From Brevibacillus invocatus (GTDB lineage: Bacteria > Bacillota > Bacilli > Brevibacillales > Brevibacillaceae): DNA of 64,000 bases. The stretch covers positions 124,001 to 188,000 of the forward strand of contig NZ_RHHR01000015.1 of NCBI RefSeq assembly GCF_003710915.1. Reading direction: 5' to 3'. The translations under genes and the position numbers were made by a program. Of this stretch, positions 37,076 to 45,267 are shown piece by piece (position 1 is the stretch's first letter; the number at the start of each line of letters is the position of its first letter). A model generated the notes under the pieces. It searched no databases. It worked only from the letters and a program-made list of their open reading frames with translations, and was not told where the DNA came from.

Positions 37076-37174
37076 ATGATGATGTTGGCTTACGAGGGAT
37101 GGTATTTGCAAATTGGACTGGTGGTGTTGTTGAGCAGCTTCATTTTGTTTTATAAGCGACGCAAAAAGGTATAG
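37076..37174 (+). CDS. Possible small membrane protein (32-53 residues)
   Basis: A frame ending at TAG 37172-37174 reads a single hydrophobic helix and a basic tail (LQIGLVVLLSSFILFYKRRK). It may start at one of three ATG codons from 37076 or at GTG 37013, neither with a good ribosome binding site. It could be a real small protein or the end of a lost gene. It is weakly supported. Confidence 0.3.
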   Translation: MMMLAYEGWYLQIGLVVLLSSFILFYKRRKKV

Positions 37175-37323
37175 GAAACGGACCTCTTATTGGAGGTACA
37201 CCAAACAGCACATTCTGTTGTTCTACGATGGCTCTTTTCCTTTAAATCAAATCCCGCGAATCGGAAAACCGCGGGCGTTCTTCCACCGCACATGGAATCG
37301 ATCCATACCATGCTGCATGATGA

Positions 37324-37452
37324 GTGACGCGAATCCGACAGCTTGATGAATTTGGTGTCTATCAAGCAGGAATCAAACATCTCCTCAAAGAATTGGAAAA
37401 ACGGGAGGCGTGCTTTCCAAAAAAAGTCATGAGGAGGCTGTCGGATGAGTAA
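37324..37452 (+). CDS. Possible short ORF overlapping the DJ-1 gene start
   Basis: A 42-codon frame from GTG 37324 reads QLDEFGVYQAGIKHLLKELE and ends at TAA 37450-37452, overlapping the next gene by eight bases. The composition looks like coding sequence, perhaps the C-terminus of a lost protein. No ribosome binding site is evident. Confidence 0.3.
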   Translation: MTRIRQLDEFGVYQAGIKHLLKELEKREACFPKKVMRRLSDE

Positions 37453-37996
37453 AAAAGTGTTGATTGTAACCGGAGATGCTGTAGAGGCTTTGGAGGTTTT
37501 TTACCCGTACTATCGTTGCCTGGAAGAGGGGTTTGAAGCGGTTATCGCTGCTCCTACGGTCAAAACGCTGCATACCGTATGTCACGATTTTGAAGCTCAC
37601 AGTGAAACGTATACCGAAAAACCAGCCTACCAGCTTCCAGCCCATGCTTCTTTTGCAGAGATTAATCCTGAGGCTTTCGATGCCTTGATTATCCCAGGGG
37701 GACGTGCGCCAGAGCATATCCGGCTGAATGAGCATCTAAAGCCGATCGTCGCCCATTTCTTTGAGGCCAACAAGCCAGTGGCGGTCATTTGTCACGGTTC
37801 ACAAGTGTTGACGATTGTCCGTGAATATCTGGAGGGCAGAGAAATGACGGCTTACCAGGCGTGCAGACCGGATGTAGAAGCATGCGGGGCCATCTATCAG
37901 ACGGAGACCCTTCATGTCGACCGCAACCTCGTCTCGGGGCATGCTTGGCCAGATCTGCCTGGCTTCATGCGTGAGTTCATTAAGTTACTTCGCTAA
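37445..37996 (+). CDS. DJ-1/PfpI family protein
   Basis: The 183-residue protein has the class I glutamine amidotransferase-like fold of the DJ-1/PfpI family. VLIVTGDAVEALEVFYPYY opens it, DALIIPGGRAPEHIR holds the acidic residue region, and VAVICHGSQVL contains the nucleophile Cys119 with its following His. Members act as chaperones, deglycases or proteases; the exact role here is unknown. The start ATG 37445 follows GAGGAGG. A terminator follows. Confidence 0.88.
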   Translation: MSKKVLIVTGDAVEALEVFYPYYRCLEEGFEAVIAAPTVKTLHTVCHDFEAHSETYTEKPAYQLPAHASFAEINPEAFDALIIPGGRAPEHIRLNEHLKPIVAHFFEANKPVAVICHGSQVLTIVREYLEGREMTAYQACRPDVEACGAIYQTETLHVDRNLVSGHAWPDLPGFMREFIKLLR

Positions 37997-38003
37997 GGAT
38001 AAC

Positions 38004-38057
38004 AAAACCTCCTATTGCGGCCTTCTTTATGGTTTTATGCCATATGGGGGGTTTTTT
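38004..38057 (+). terminator. Terminator after the DJ-1 gene
   Basis: AAAACCTCC (38004-38012) pairs with GGGGGGTTTT (38046-38055) through G-U pairs, with a T run after it. Confidence 0.65.
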
Positions 38058-38144
38058 CTTTTTAATTGCGTGTTCAACTGTCCCTTTTCGCATTCGGCAA
38101 GTGTTATACATAGTGAACAGAGAAAAGACAATGGAGGTGAGGAT

Positions 38145-38723
38145 GTGCAGGAGAATATAGAGGACCTGATACGGCGTGCGGTGCAAGAAAAAGATCAGGA
38201 GGCTTTTCGGTGGCTGGTACAGATTCATCAAGGCAAGATATACACGTATTGCTATCGATTGTTCTGGAACAGGCAGGAAGCCGAAGATGCCGTACAGGAA
38301 ATCTTTATGAAGGTGTACCAAAGGCTGGGGGAGTATAAACCGACCGCTTCTTTTTCTGCCTGGCTGTACAAGATCGCCTACCATCATTGCCTGAATGAGT
38401 TGAGAAGAAAACAGCTCATGCAAAAAGTGAAGGATATATTCTTTTCCCGGACAGAGGTCGCAGCAGTATCTGCTGAAGAGATTGTCCAAGACAAAGTGTT
38501 TAGCGAACCCATCGCAAAGATACTCGAAAAGCTCACACTGGAAGAACGCAATTTGCTTGTAATGAGAATTTTTGATGAAAAAACCTTCGAGGAGATGGGG
38601 GAGATTATCGGCAAAAGGCAAGAAACTGTGAAAAAGCGTTATGAGCGTCTTCGGAAAAAAGTAAGAAATATGATCACCGAAAGTGAGGAGAATCTTTATG
38701 CGGAAACATACTCTCTCCCATGA
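38145..38723 (+). CDS. ECF RNA polymerase sigma factor
   Basis: The 192-residue protein has sigma region 2 (EAFRWLVQIHQGKIYTYCYR, EDAVQEIFMKVYQRL, FSAWLYKIAYHHCLNEL) and region 4 (LTLEERNLLVMRIFDEKTFE, then EMGEIIGKRQETVKKRYERL). The GTG start 38145 sits just after GGAGGTGAGG; the longer frame upstream would run through a terminator. It overlaps the next gene, a membrane anti-sigma candidate, by 26 bases, the usual ECF arrangement. The signal it answers is not visible. Confidence 0.9.
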   Translation: MQENIEDLIRRAVQEKDQEAFRWLVQIHQGKIYTYCYRLFWNRQEAEDAVQEIFMKVYQRLGEYKPTASFSAWLYKIAYHHCLNELRRKQLMQKVKDIFFSRTEVAAVSAEEIVQDKVFSEPIAKILEKLTLEERNLLVMRIFDEKTFEEMGEIIGKRQETVKKRYERLRKKVRNMITESEENLYAETYSLP

Positions 38724-39666
38724 AGAACAGGTAATTCAGCAGCATGCTTTGCCGATCGAAACGGATCACCTAGACATCGCCTCGAAGGTTATGCACCGGT
38801 TGAATGAAAATAAACGCTCCAAATTCTTCTTCGCGATTCGCAAGCCTGTCTCTGTCGTTCTGTCAGCGGTAACAATCCTTTTTGTGGGCAGTATTGTTGC
38901 ATACGCTGCAGGTATCTGGAGCATCAAAAATGAAAAAGGAGACACCTTGTATACGGCGGAATCCCTTCAACCCAATTCCTATGCAGTAACGAGATTTGGC
39001 GTAACGGCGCAGCCAAGCAAACAGGAACAGGCTTATCTGGATGCTGTCAATGAAGTAGCAAGACATGTGCCGCCAGGACAGGGGGCCGCTATCTATATTC
39101 CCGATGAGAGCTTGAATCCTCAAGGGACGGTTTTCTATGTATCCCAGCAGATTCCGTTCTCCGCATGGGATGCCTTCCAACAGGAAGTTACCCACAGGAA
39201 TGCTCCGGCTTTCGAATATCCGGCAGAACTCCCAGCAGGCTATAGTTTCAAGGAAGGTTTTGTCAGCAGCGAGGTTGCGACCTATGGCAATGAAGAAGCG
39301 ATCGAAGCTGAGCTAAAGGCAGGGACGAAAAAATCCGGAGAAAAGGCAATCGTGAAAGAAGTCCCGCTCGAGAAGAATCCAAAGGGTGTATCCATCACTT
39401 ATGCCAACGGAGAGGATACTTTTCATTATAGTGCTGCGCTGACAGGAAGAAAGAGAACCTTCGTGTCGCAGCAAGCAGAAGTAGAGTTGGTGCAAGCAGG
39501 CTCTGTGGATGCATTGTTCATCCGGGATTACCATGGAATGAGAGTGGAGTGGGTAAAGGGAGAGGAGTCTGACCCTATGCGAACACTCTATAAACTATCT
39601 GTGCCATCGAACAGTAAACTCACAAAAGAGGAACTTCTCGCGATTGCCAAGGGAGTAAAGAAATAG
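38698..39666 (+). CDS. Membrane-anchored anti-sigma factor candidate
   Basis: The 322-residue protein has a short cytosolic N-terminus (about 1-50), one membrane helix (about 52-74, VSVVLSAVTILFVGSIVAYAA) and a large extracytoplasmic domain with AEFPYPAELPAGYSF-like and GMRVEWVKGEE segments, as in DUF4367-type anti-sigma proteins. The overlap with the ECF sigma gene is the main argument for its role. The start ATG 38698 follows GAGGAGAA. No zinc anti-sigma motif (HxxxCxxC) is visible. Confidence 0.75.
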   Translation: MRKHTLSHEEQVIQQHALPIETDHLDIASKVMHRLNENKRSKFFFAIRKPVSVVLSAVTILFVGSIVAYAAGIWSIKNEKGDTLYTAESLQPNSYAVTRFGVTAQPSKQEQAYLDAVNEVARHVPPGQGAAIYIPDESLNPQGTVFYVSQQIPFSAWDAFQQEVTHRNAPAFEYPAELPAGYSFKEGFVSSEVATYGNEEAIEAELKAGTKKSGEKAIVKEVPLEKNPKGVSITYANGEDTFHYSAALTGRKRTFVSQQAEVELVQAGSVDALFIRDYHGMRVEWVKGEESDPMRTLYKLSVPSNSKLTKEELLAIAKGVKK

Positions 39667-39786
39667 TCGCATGGCAAGAGCTTAATTTCCTCCCGTTCCT
39701 ATGATATAGTGAGATCAGGATGCAACTAGGATTTCCCGTTAACAAGCAGCTTTTACCGGCGGTAGACGCGGAGATGTCCGTTACGT

Positions 39787-39829
39787 GAAATAGACCGTAT
39801 CCATCGGGTACGCGGTCTATTTCTTTTTA
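39787..39829 (+). terminator. Terminator after the anti-sigma gene
   Basis: GAAATAGACCG (39787-39797) and CGGTCTATTTC (39813-39823) form a perfect 11-pair stem, followed by TTTTT. Confidence 0.85.
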
Positions 39830-39897
39830 TGTACTATCGGAAAGTTTAAGTGCGCTAAAGCGCTAAAAAGATTAGCGGAAGATAGTATAAGTGCAAC

Positions 39898-39934
39898 TAA
39901 GGCTCCGCCAAAAGCTTGGCGTAGCCAAGTTTTC
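39898..39934 (+). repeat. Small hairpin repeat upstream of the radical SAM gene
   Basis: CTTGGC and GCCAAG (39914-39929, loop GTA) form a hairpin extended by AAAA and TTTT, with GGCTCCGCC just before it. It lies 24 bases upstream of the next gene start, so it may be a REP-like element or an attenuator. Confidence 0.45.
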
Positions 39935-39957
39935 TAATGGAAAGGACGGGGAGAATC

Positions 39958-40833
39958 GTGAAAACCTTCAAAAAAGTGTATATAGAAATCACCAGCATCT
40001 GCAACCTTGCCTGTACGTTTTGCCCGCCAACAGAGCGCAAGGCAAATTTTATTTCTGTGGAAGACTTCGCCAAAAGGCTGGACGAAATCAAATCGCACAC
40101 CAAATACATCTATCTGCATGTCAAAGGGGAGCCGCTGCTCCATCCCAAGATCGATGAGCTGCTGGATATCAGCCACGAGAAAGGCTTCAAGGTCAACATC
40201 ACGACAAATGGTACCTTGATCGCAAAAAATCGGCACAAGCTGCTTGGTAAGCCTGCACTCCGGCAGATGAACTTCTCGCTCCACAGCTTTGACGGACACC
40301 TGGGTTCGACCGACCGCGAAGGATATTTGCGGGAAATCCTCTCATTCGTCCGTGAAGCAAAAAAGCAACATGTCATCTTTTCGTTCCGTCTGTGGAATTT
40401 GACGCAGGACAACGAAACAAACATTCAAAAGAGTAGGAACCGCAAGACACTAGAGATCGTCGAACAAGAATTTGGACTGGACTACAAGATCGAAGAAAAG
40501 GTAGAGCCGGGCGGAGGAGTGAAAATCGCCAATCGTGTCTACTTGAACCAGGATCATGAATTCCAGTGGCCAAGCCTGACAGCGCCTGCAGATGAGGGAA
40601 AAGGCTTTTGCTACGCGCTTCGCAGCCAAGCGGCAATTCTCGTAGATGGGACTGTGGTGCCATGCTGTCTGGATGGTGAAGGAGTTATCAATCTGGGGAA
40701 TATCAATCAGGCCTCCTTTTCTGAGATTGTGGAGGGAGAGCGGGCGAACAATCTCGTCGAAGGCTTTTCCCGCAGGGAGGCAGTCGAGGAATTATGCAGA
40801 AGATGTGGGTATCGCCAGCGGTTTGGGACGTAA
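39958..40833 (+). CDS. Radical SAM/SPASM domain protein
   Basis: The 291-residue enzyme has the radical SAM cluster motif CNLACTFC (CxxxCxxC) near residue 14, GEPLLHPKIDELL, TTNGTLI, and a C-terminal SPASM-like region with Cys in GFCYALRSQ, VVPCCLDGEG and EELCRRCGYR that would bind a second iron-sulfur cluster. Such enzymes often modify peptides or act in enzyme maturation. No short precursor peptide gene is visible nearby, so the substrate is unknown. GTG 39958 follows GGGGAGAATC; ATG 39937 is an alternative. Confidence 0.85.
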   Translation: MKTFKKVYIEITSICNLACTFCPPTERKANFISVEDFAKRLDEIKSHTKYIYLHVKGEPLLHPKIDELLDISHEKGFKVNITTNGTLIAKNRHKLLGKPALRQMNFSLHSFDGHLGSTDREGYLREILSFVREAKKQHVIFSFRLWNLTQDNETNIQKSRNRKTLEIVEQEFGLDYKIEEKVEPGGGVKIANRVYLNQDHEFQWPSLTAPADEGKGFCYALRSQAAILVDGTVVPCCLDGEGVINLGNINQASFSEIVEGERANNLVEGFSRREAVEELCRRCGYRQRFGT

Positions 40834-40916
40834 ATGCTTGCTAGAGAGGGAACAGACGTTGGATATCATGGTGTTGAAGATTGAAAAGTTGAGTATGATC
40901 TGGAGGAGGGTACAAG

Positions 40917-41250
40917 TTGACGGACACATCCTTCGTGTATGTTACCTATATCGCAACGACACCGGAAAAGCTGTGGGAGGCTTTGACAGTAGGGGAGATG
41001 ACGGAGAAATATTTCTTCGGGAGCAAGATCGAGTCGGACTGGCAAGTAGGCTCAAGCATCAGCTACATTTGTATTGAAGCAAATGGGGTCGACAGTCAGA
41101 TTGACGCTTAGGCACGAAAATCTGCATTCTATTGACCTGATGGATCGAGACGATACCTTTGAAGGGTTAAATAATGGATGGCCAGCTATTCTGAGCAATT
41201 TAAAAAGCTTGCTTGAAACGGGGAACACCTTGCCGGAGTTATCGATTTAA
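40917..41250 (+). pseudogene. AHSA1/SRPBCC family gene with internal deletion
   Basis: The start (TTG 40917 after GGAGGAGGG) reads VYVTYIATTPEKLWEAL, a typical AHSA1 domain opening, through KIESDWQVGSSISYI. The frame then stops at 41111. The usual C-terminus (VTLRHENLHSIDLM, then GLNNGWPAILSNLKSLLETG) is present in another frame up to TAA 41248-41250. About 50-60 central codons are missing. No function remains likely. Small ligand-binding proteins of this family usually have about 140-160 residues. Confidence 0.8.
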
Positions 41251-41280
41251 GGGAATGTCAGGTAAACTTTAGAGTGAATA

Positions 41281-41330
41281 AAGCAGCTAAAGCCTTTTAC
41301 AGGAAAGGGTTTTAGCTGCTTTTCATTTTA
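41281..41330 (+). terminator. Terminator
   Basis: AAGCAGCTAAAGCC (41281-41294) pairs with GGTTTTAGCTGCTT (41308-41321), followed by TTT. Confidence 0.75.
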
Positions 41331-41347
41331 GGGAACAGGCACTTACA

Positions 41348-41377
41348 AGTACCTATGCTACTAAAAAGTGCGTACTT
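41348..41377 (+). promoter_or_regulatory. Operator-like site upstream of the MFS gene
   Basis: The 30 bases read AGTACCTATGCTAC then TAAAAAGTGCGTACTT. They match the site at 43123-43152 at 26 of 30 positions by my count. TATGAT (41380-41385) directly after could be the -10 box. A HxlR regulator is the natural candidate to bind. Confidence 0.6.
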
Positions 41378-41490
41378 CCTATGATGTGGTGCATGCTGCA
41401 TAATAGCAAAACAGTCACAACACATCAGCCATTCATGATGAGCTAGGGCCCAGCTTGGTGATATGGCAAGTAAAATAGGAGGACGTTCGA

Positions 41491-42711
41491 ATGAGCACTA
41501 CCATCAACCAACTACAACAGCAAGCAAATCGTACGAACAACTCCAGATTCGCTTTGCTTGCTCTTGCTATCAGTGCATTTGGCATTGGAACTACCGAATT
41601 TGTGATCGTTGGCTTGTTGTCTACGGTTGCACAGGACTTGAATGTAACCATTACATTGGCTGGTCTTTTGATTTCCGGATATGCTCTGGGCGTTGCCGTG
41701 GGAGCACCTATTATTACAGCTCTTACTAGCAAAGTTCCTCGAAAAACGCTGTTGATTCTGTTAATGGTGGTTTTCGTTGCAGGAAATAGTGTAGCGGCAC
41801 TTTCTGAATCTTTTCTGTTGCTGCTAATCGCACGTTTTGCTACGGCATTTTCACACGGTTTGTTTTTTTCAATCGGCTCCACAATCGCTGCTGATTTAGT
41901 AGCTGAGAATAAACGAGCAAGTGCTATTGCGACGATGTTTACGGGATTAACTGTTGCAACGGTTACTGGTGTTCCGCTCGGGACCTTTATTGGGCAGACG
42001 CTAGGTTGGAGAGCCACCTTTTGGGGTGTCGCGGCCCTTGGTGTGATTGCGCTTCTGGCTACAGCTATTCTGGTACCCAATGATCTAAGGAAAGCCAAGC
42101 CTGCCTTTCTCAAAGATCAAGTGAAAATCCTCACAAATGGTCGCCTACTCATGATTTTTGCCATCACTGCATTGGGCTATGGTGGAACCTTTGTTACCTT
42201 TACCTTCTTGAGTCCGATTCTGGAGGAAATCACGGGGTATCAGTCAAGTACAGTCAGTCTGATTCTTCTTGTATATGGCATGTCTATCGCCATTGGCAAT
42301 ACGGTTGGCGGAAAGGCTGCTGACAAAAATCCCCTAAAAGCGCTGCTTTGGATGTTTATCGTTCAAGCCCTGATCCTGTTCTTCCTAACGTTTGCGGCGC
42401 CGCACAAACTGATGGGGACGATTACGATTCTGTTCATGGGACTGCTTGCTTTCATGAATGTACCAGGCTTACAGATATACGTCGTTCAGTTGGCCGAAAG
42501 ATACACCCCTCAATCCGTGGATGTAGCTTCTGCCATGAATATTGCAGCCTTTAATCTCGGCATTGCAATTGGAGCATTCGTTGGTGGAATAACCGTCGAA
42601 AAGCTCGGTTTGATCCACACGCCATGGGTTGGCGGAGTGATGGTGCTTGGTGCAGCCCTTTTGACCATGGTCATGGGACGGCTGGAAAAGAATCAAAAGC
42701 AAGCGGGATGA
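41491..42711 (+). CDS. MFS efflux transporter, DHA1 family
   Basis: The 406-residue membrane protein has 12 predicted helices. LAISAFGIGTTEFVIVGLL in helix 1 and GRLLMIFAITALGYGGTF after the central loop are typical of AraJ/YdhP-like DHA1 exporters. The substrate is not visible. It starts at ATG 41491 after AGGAGG, with a putative HxlR site upstream. It is convergent with the hxlR gene and likely forms a regulon with it and the aldo-keto reductase. Confidence 0.88.
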   Translation: MSTTINQLQQQANRTNNSRFALLALAISAFGIGTTEFVIVGLLSTVAQDLNVTITLAGLLISGYALGVAVGAPIITALTSKVPRKTLLILLMVVFVAGNSVAALSESFLLLLIARFATAFSHGLFFSIGSTIAADLVAENKRASAIATMFTGLTVATVTGVPLGTFIGQTLGWRATFWGVAALGVIALLATAILVPNDLRKAKPAFLKDQVKILTNGRLLMIFAITALGYGGTFVTFTFLSPILEEITGYQSSTVSLILLVYGMSIAIGNTVGGKAADKNPLKALLWMFIVQALILFFLTFAAPHKLMGTITILFMGLLAFMNVPGLQIYVVQLAERYTPQSVDVASAMNIAAFNLGIAIGAFVGGITVEKLGLIHTPWVGGVMVLGAALLTMVMGRLEKNQKQAG

Positions 42712-42729
42712 GATCAGTCCGTGCAAGAG

Positions 42730-43089
42730 CTATTTGTTTAAGATGCTGTCTTCTAAAACTGCATATTTATCGCCATATTCTTTGATGATATGTGTTTCAC
42801 CCCAGGTACACATCGCATCCAAAATACTTTTAAGGCTCCACCCATAATCGGTGAGTTCATATTCCACTTTTGGGGGAATCTGATTGTAAGTAATTCGGTT
42901 CACGACTCCATCATCTTCCAATTCACGGAGCTGCTGTGTCAACATCTTTTGGGTGATTCCGGGCATGAGACGCTTTAATTCACTGGTACGTTTTTTACCA
43001 CGCATGAGATGACAGAGGATGACGCATTTCCACTTTCCTCCAATTACTTGCAAAGTGGCTTCGACTGAAATGTTGTATTTCTTTTTCAT
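42730..43089 (-). CDS. HxlR-family transcriptional regulator
   Basis: The 119-residue winged-helix protein has VEATLQVIGGKWKCVILCHL, RTSELKRLMPGITQKMLTQQ, LRELEDDGVV and PPKVEYELTDYGWSL, all diagnostic of HxlR proteins. Relatives such as YodB and CatR sense quinones or aldehydes through a Cys; here Cys17 and Cys21 in KWKCVILCHL-like positions are candidates, which is only an inference. It is divergent from the aldo-keto reductase, with the shared operator-like site 34 bases before its start. Confidence 0.88.
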   Translation of the reverse strand: MKKKYNISVEATLQVIGGKWKCVILCHLMRGKKRTSELKRLMPGITQKMLTQQLRELEDDGVVNRITYNQIPPKVEYELTDYGWSLKSILDAMCTWGETHIIKEYGDKYAVLEDSILNK

Positions 43090-43104
43090 GAGCGCATGCC
43101 CCCT

Positions 43105-43152
43105 TTAGTACGGGAACTTTTTAGTGCCTATGGAACGAAAAAGTGCGTACTT
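43105..43152 (+). promoter_or_regulatory. Operator-like dyad between hxlR and the reductase
   Basis: TTAGTACGGGAACTTTTT (43105-43122) is mirrored by AAAAAGTGCGTACTT (43138-43152). The right half repeats the site at 41348. A -10 box TATAAT lies at 43162-43167. It lies in the common control region of hxlR and the aldo-keto reductase. Confidence 0.65.
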
Positions 43153-43260
43153 TTCTTCCGGTATAATGTACCGCATAATAGCACATGTCAAACGAGAATG
43201 ACCAGATTTGCATGTGCGACTGCTTTCAATAAATATTCGACTAGATGGAGGGAATATAGA

Positions 43261-44103
43261 ATGGCAAAACATTTGCAAGATACGACTACATTGTCCAACG
43301 GTGTAAAAATGCCTTGGCTGGGCCTCGGAGTATTTAAAGTTGAGGAAGGGCCAGTCGTAGAAGAGGCGGTAAAAGCTGCGATTAAACACGGCTATCGCAG
43401 TATTGACACTGCAGCTGTTTATCAAAACGAGCAAGGAGTGGGAAGAGGGATCCGCGAGGGCTTGAAAGAGGCTGGCATTTCCCGAGAGGATCTGTTCGTC
43501 ACATCAAAAGTATGGAACTCCGATCTGGGATACGAGTCCACGTTGGCCGCTTATGAAACAAGTCTGCAAAAGCTGGGGCTGGATTATTTGGATCTCTACC
43601 TGATTCACTGGCCAGTAGAAGGAAAATTTGCAGAAGCGTGGAAGGCCTTGGAAAAGCTCTACAAAGACGGACGAGTGAAAGCGATTGGCGTCAGTAATTT
43701 TCACATTCATCATCTGCAATCCTTGATGAAGGATGCGGAAATAAAACCGATGGTGGATCAAGTGGAATTTCACCCTCGTCTGGCCCAGAAGGAGCTTCGA
43801 GAATTTTGCCGGGAACAAGGGATTCAGTTCGAAGCATGGTCGCCTTTGATGCAGGGTGAATTATTGGATCAGCCAGTGTTGAAGGAGATTGCAGAGAAGT
43901 ATCAGAAGTCCGTAGCCCAAGTCATCCTGCGTTGGGATTTGCAGCACGGGGTTGTGACCATTCCAAAATTGATTAAAGAGCACCGAATCATAGAAAATGC
44001 CACATTGTTTGACTTTGAGCTGACCAAAGAAGATATGGATAGAATCGATGGATTGAATGAGAATCGTCGAGTCGGTCCAGACCCGGACAATTTTGATTTT
44101 TAA
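43261..44103 (+). CDS. Aldo/keto reductase, YvgN-like
   Basis: The cytosolic enzyme reduces aldehydes such as methylglyoxal with NADPH. The 280-residue barrel has GLGVFKVEEG, the catalytic Asp-Tyr-Lys-His set (SIDTAAVYQNE with Tyr, FVTSKVWNSDLG with Lys, LYLIHWPVEGK with His), KAIGVSNFHIHHL and a C-terminal IPKLIKEHRIIEN nucleotide site. The start ATG 43261 follows GATGGAGGGAATA; the frame is open far upstream, but across the promoter. It is likely induced together with the MFS exporter by relief of HxlR repression. Confidence 0.93.
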   Translation: MAKHLQDTTTLSNGVKMPWLGLGVFKVEEGPVVEEAVKAAIKHGYRSIDTAAVYQNEQGVGRGIREGLKEAGISREDLFVTSKVWNSDLGYESTLAAYETSLQKLGLDYLDLYLIHWPVEGKFAEAWKALEKLYKDGRVKAIGVSNFHIHHLQSLMKDAEIKPMVDQVEFHPRLAQKELREFCREQGIQFEAWSPLMQGELLDQPVLKEIAEKYQKSVAQVILRWDLQHGVVTIPKLIKEHRIIENATLFDFELTKEDMDRIDGLNENRRVGPDPDNFDF

Positions 44104-44126
44104 ACAGAGAGTAAGCAAGAATATAG

Positions 44127-44165
44127 GAAAGAGGCTTGAGTAGCAGATCAAGCCTCTTTCTTTTT
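44127..44165 (+). terminator. Terminator of the aldo-keto reductase
   Basis: GAAAGAGGCTTGA (44127-44139) and TCAAGCCTCTTTC (44148-44160) are perfect complements with an eight-base loop, followed by TTTTT. It would also work for the minus-strand gene. Confidence 0.9.
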
Positions 44166-44180
44166 ATATAACCATGCCTG

Positions 44181-45099
44181 CTAGGTTCTGGATACATACC
44201 TTTCGCCGAGAATAGTGTGCCACGAATAAGTTTCCGCAGTAAGCTCCTTCTGTAAAAATGCTTCGACCTCATTTTGCTGGAGATCGTACATGACCTCGAC
44301 TTCCTTTGAAAATAAAAGGGCTTCCTGCTCCAATAGCTTGGCTAGAACAGGAATCGACTTCGCCTGCATATTCTCTGTTCCCAACGCTTGCTCCAATGCC
44401 TTCACATAGGTCTCCAGCTTCTGCGCACCGACGACCTTGATCTCTTTATTTTCTTCATCGACCAACACAATGGTCGGGAAACCACGCACACCAAGTGAGC
44501 TGGCCAGCGCGAAATCCTGGTCCAGCAACTGCTGCCCGTATCCCTCTTCAGCTTCCTTCACAACCGAGTCACCATCGAGTCCGATTTGGTTGTCGATATC
44601 AATCAATACCCGCTTTTCGCCGATATTTCGATTAAAGGCAAATACAGCTTCTCTCGCACGACGCAAAAATGTTCTGGCAGCTGCTTCATCGGTTTGCTGG
44701 ATCACTTTAAACACGCGGGACGAGGGATAAGAAGACTGGATGGGATTGTCGAGCCACTGAGAGCCGTCTATCGGCATACGGGAATGCTCGCCAGCTTCTC
44801 GCCAGTGACCCGCAACATCCGCAGGGCTGCCAATGCCATTTTTGACATCGGCAAAGCCATCCCAATTCTTCAGCAAACCACCTACAACAGTATGGAAGGT
44901 GAAAAGGTGTCCGTACTGAACTTCAAACCTGCGAAGTACAGGCTCAAGCGCCCAACAGTGCGAGCAGATAGGGTCCGTGACGTAATACAGCTTGAGCTTT
45001 TTTTAGGGGTTGATTCCATTCAAACGTTTGGAAGTTGCTTTCACCGGCTTCTCCACAGACGCCTGTCGATACATCGCAGATCATTTGCTTGAAACTCAT
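44181..45099 (-). pseudogene. SpxH/DsbA-family protein with a one-base frameshift
   Basis: ATG 45099 after AGAGGAGATTA opens a SpxH-like start, MSFKQMICDVSTGVCGEAG, ending NQPLKKA. At a run of seven A (plus-strand T 44998-45004) one A too many shifts the frame. The other frame goes on with KLKLYYVTDPICSHCWALEP (the DsbA-fold CxxC), RRFEVQYGHLF and the remaining 230 residues to 44181. In Bacillus SpxH (YjbH) hands the stress regulator Spx to ClpXP, so loss would raise Spx. The single-base nature means a read error is possible. Confidence 0.8.
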
Positions 45100-45267
45100 G
45101 GGTAATCTCCTCTTTTCATGAGCAAATTTTTAATCGATCAAGAGTTAACTATAAAAAGTATATTAGATATAAAAAATATATCAACACTGCAAGAGACATC
45201 CCATTCTTCAATTGCTACAATTAAATGGGGGAAATGCTAGAGTTGTTGCAAACTAGGAGAGATATCA

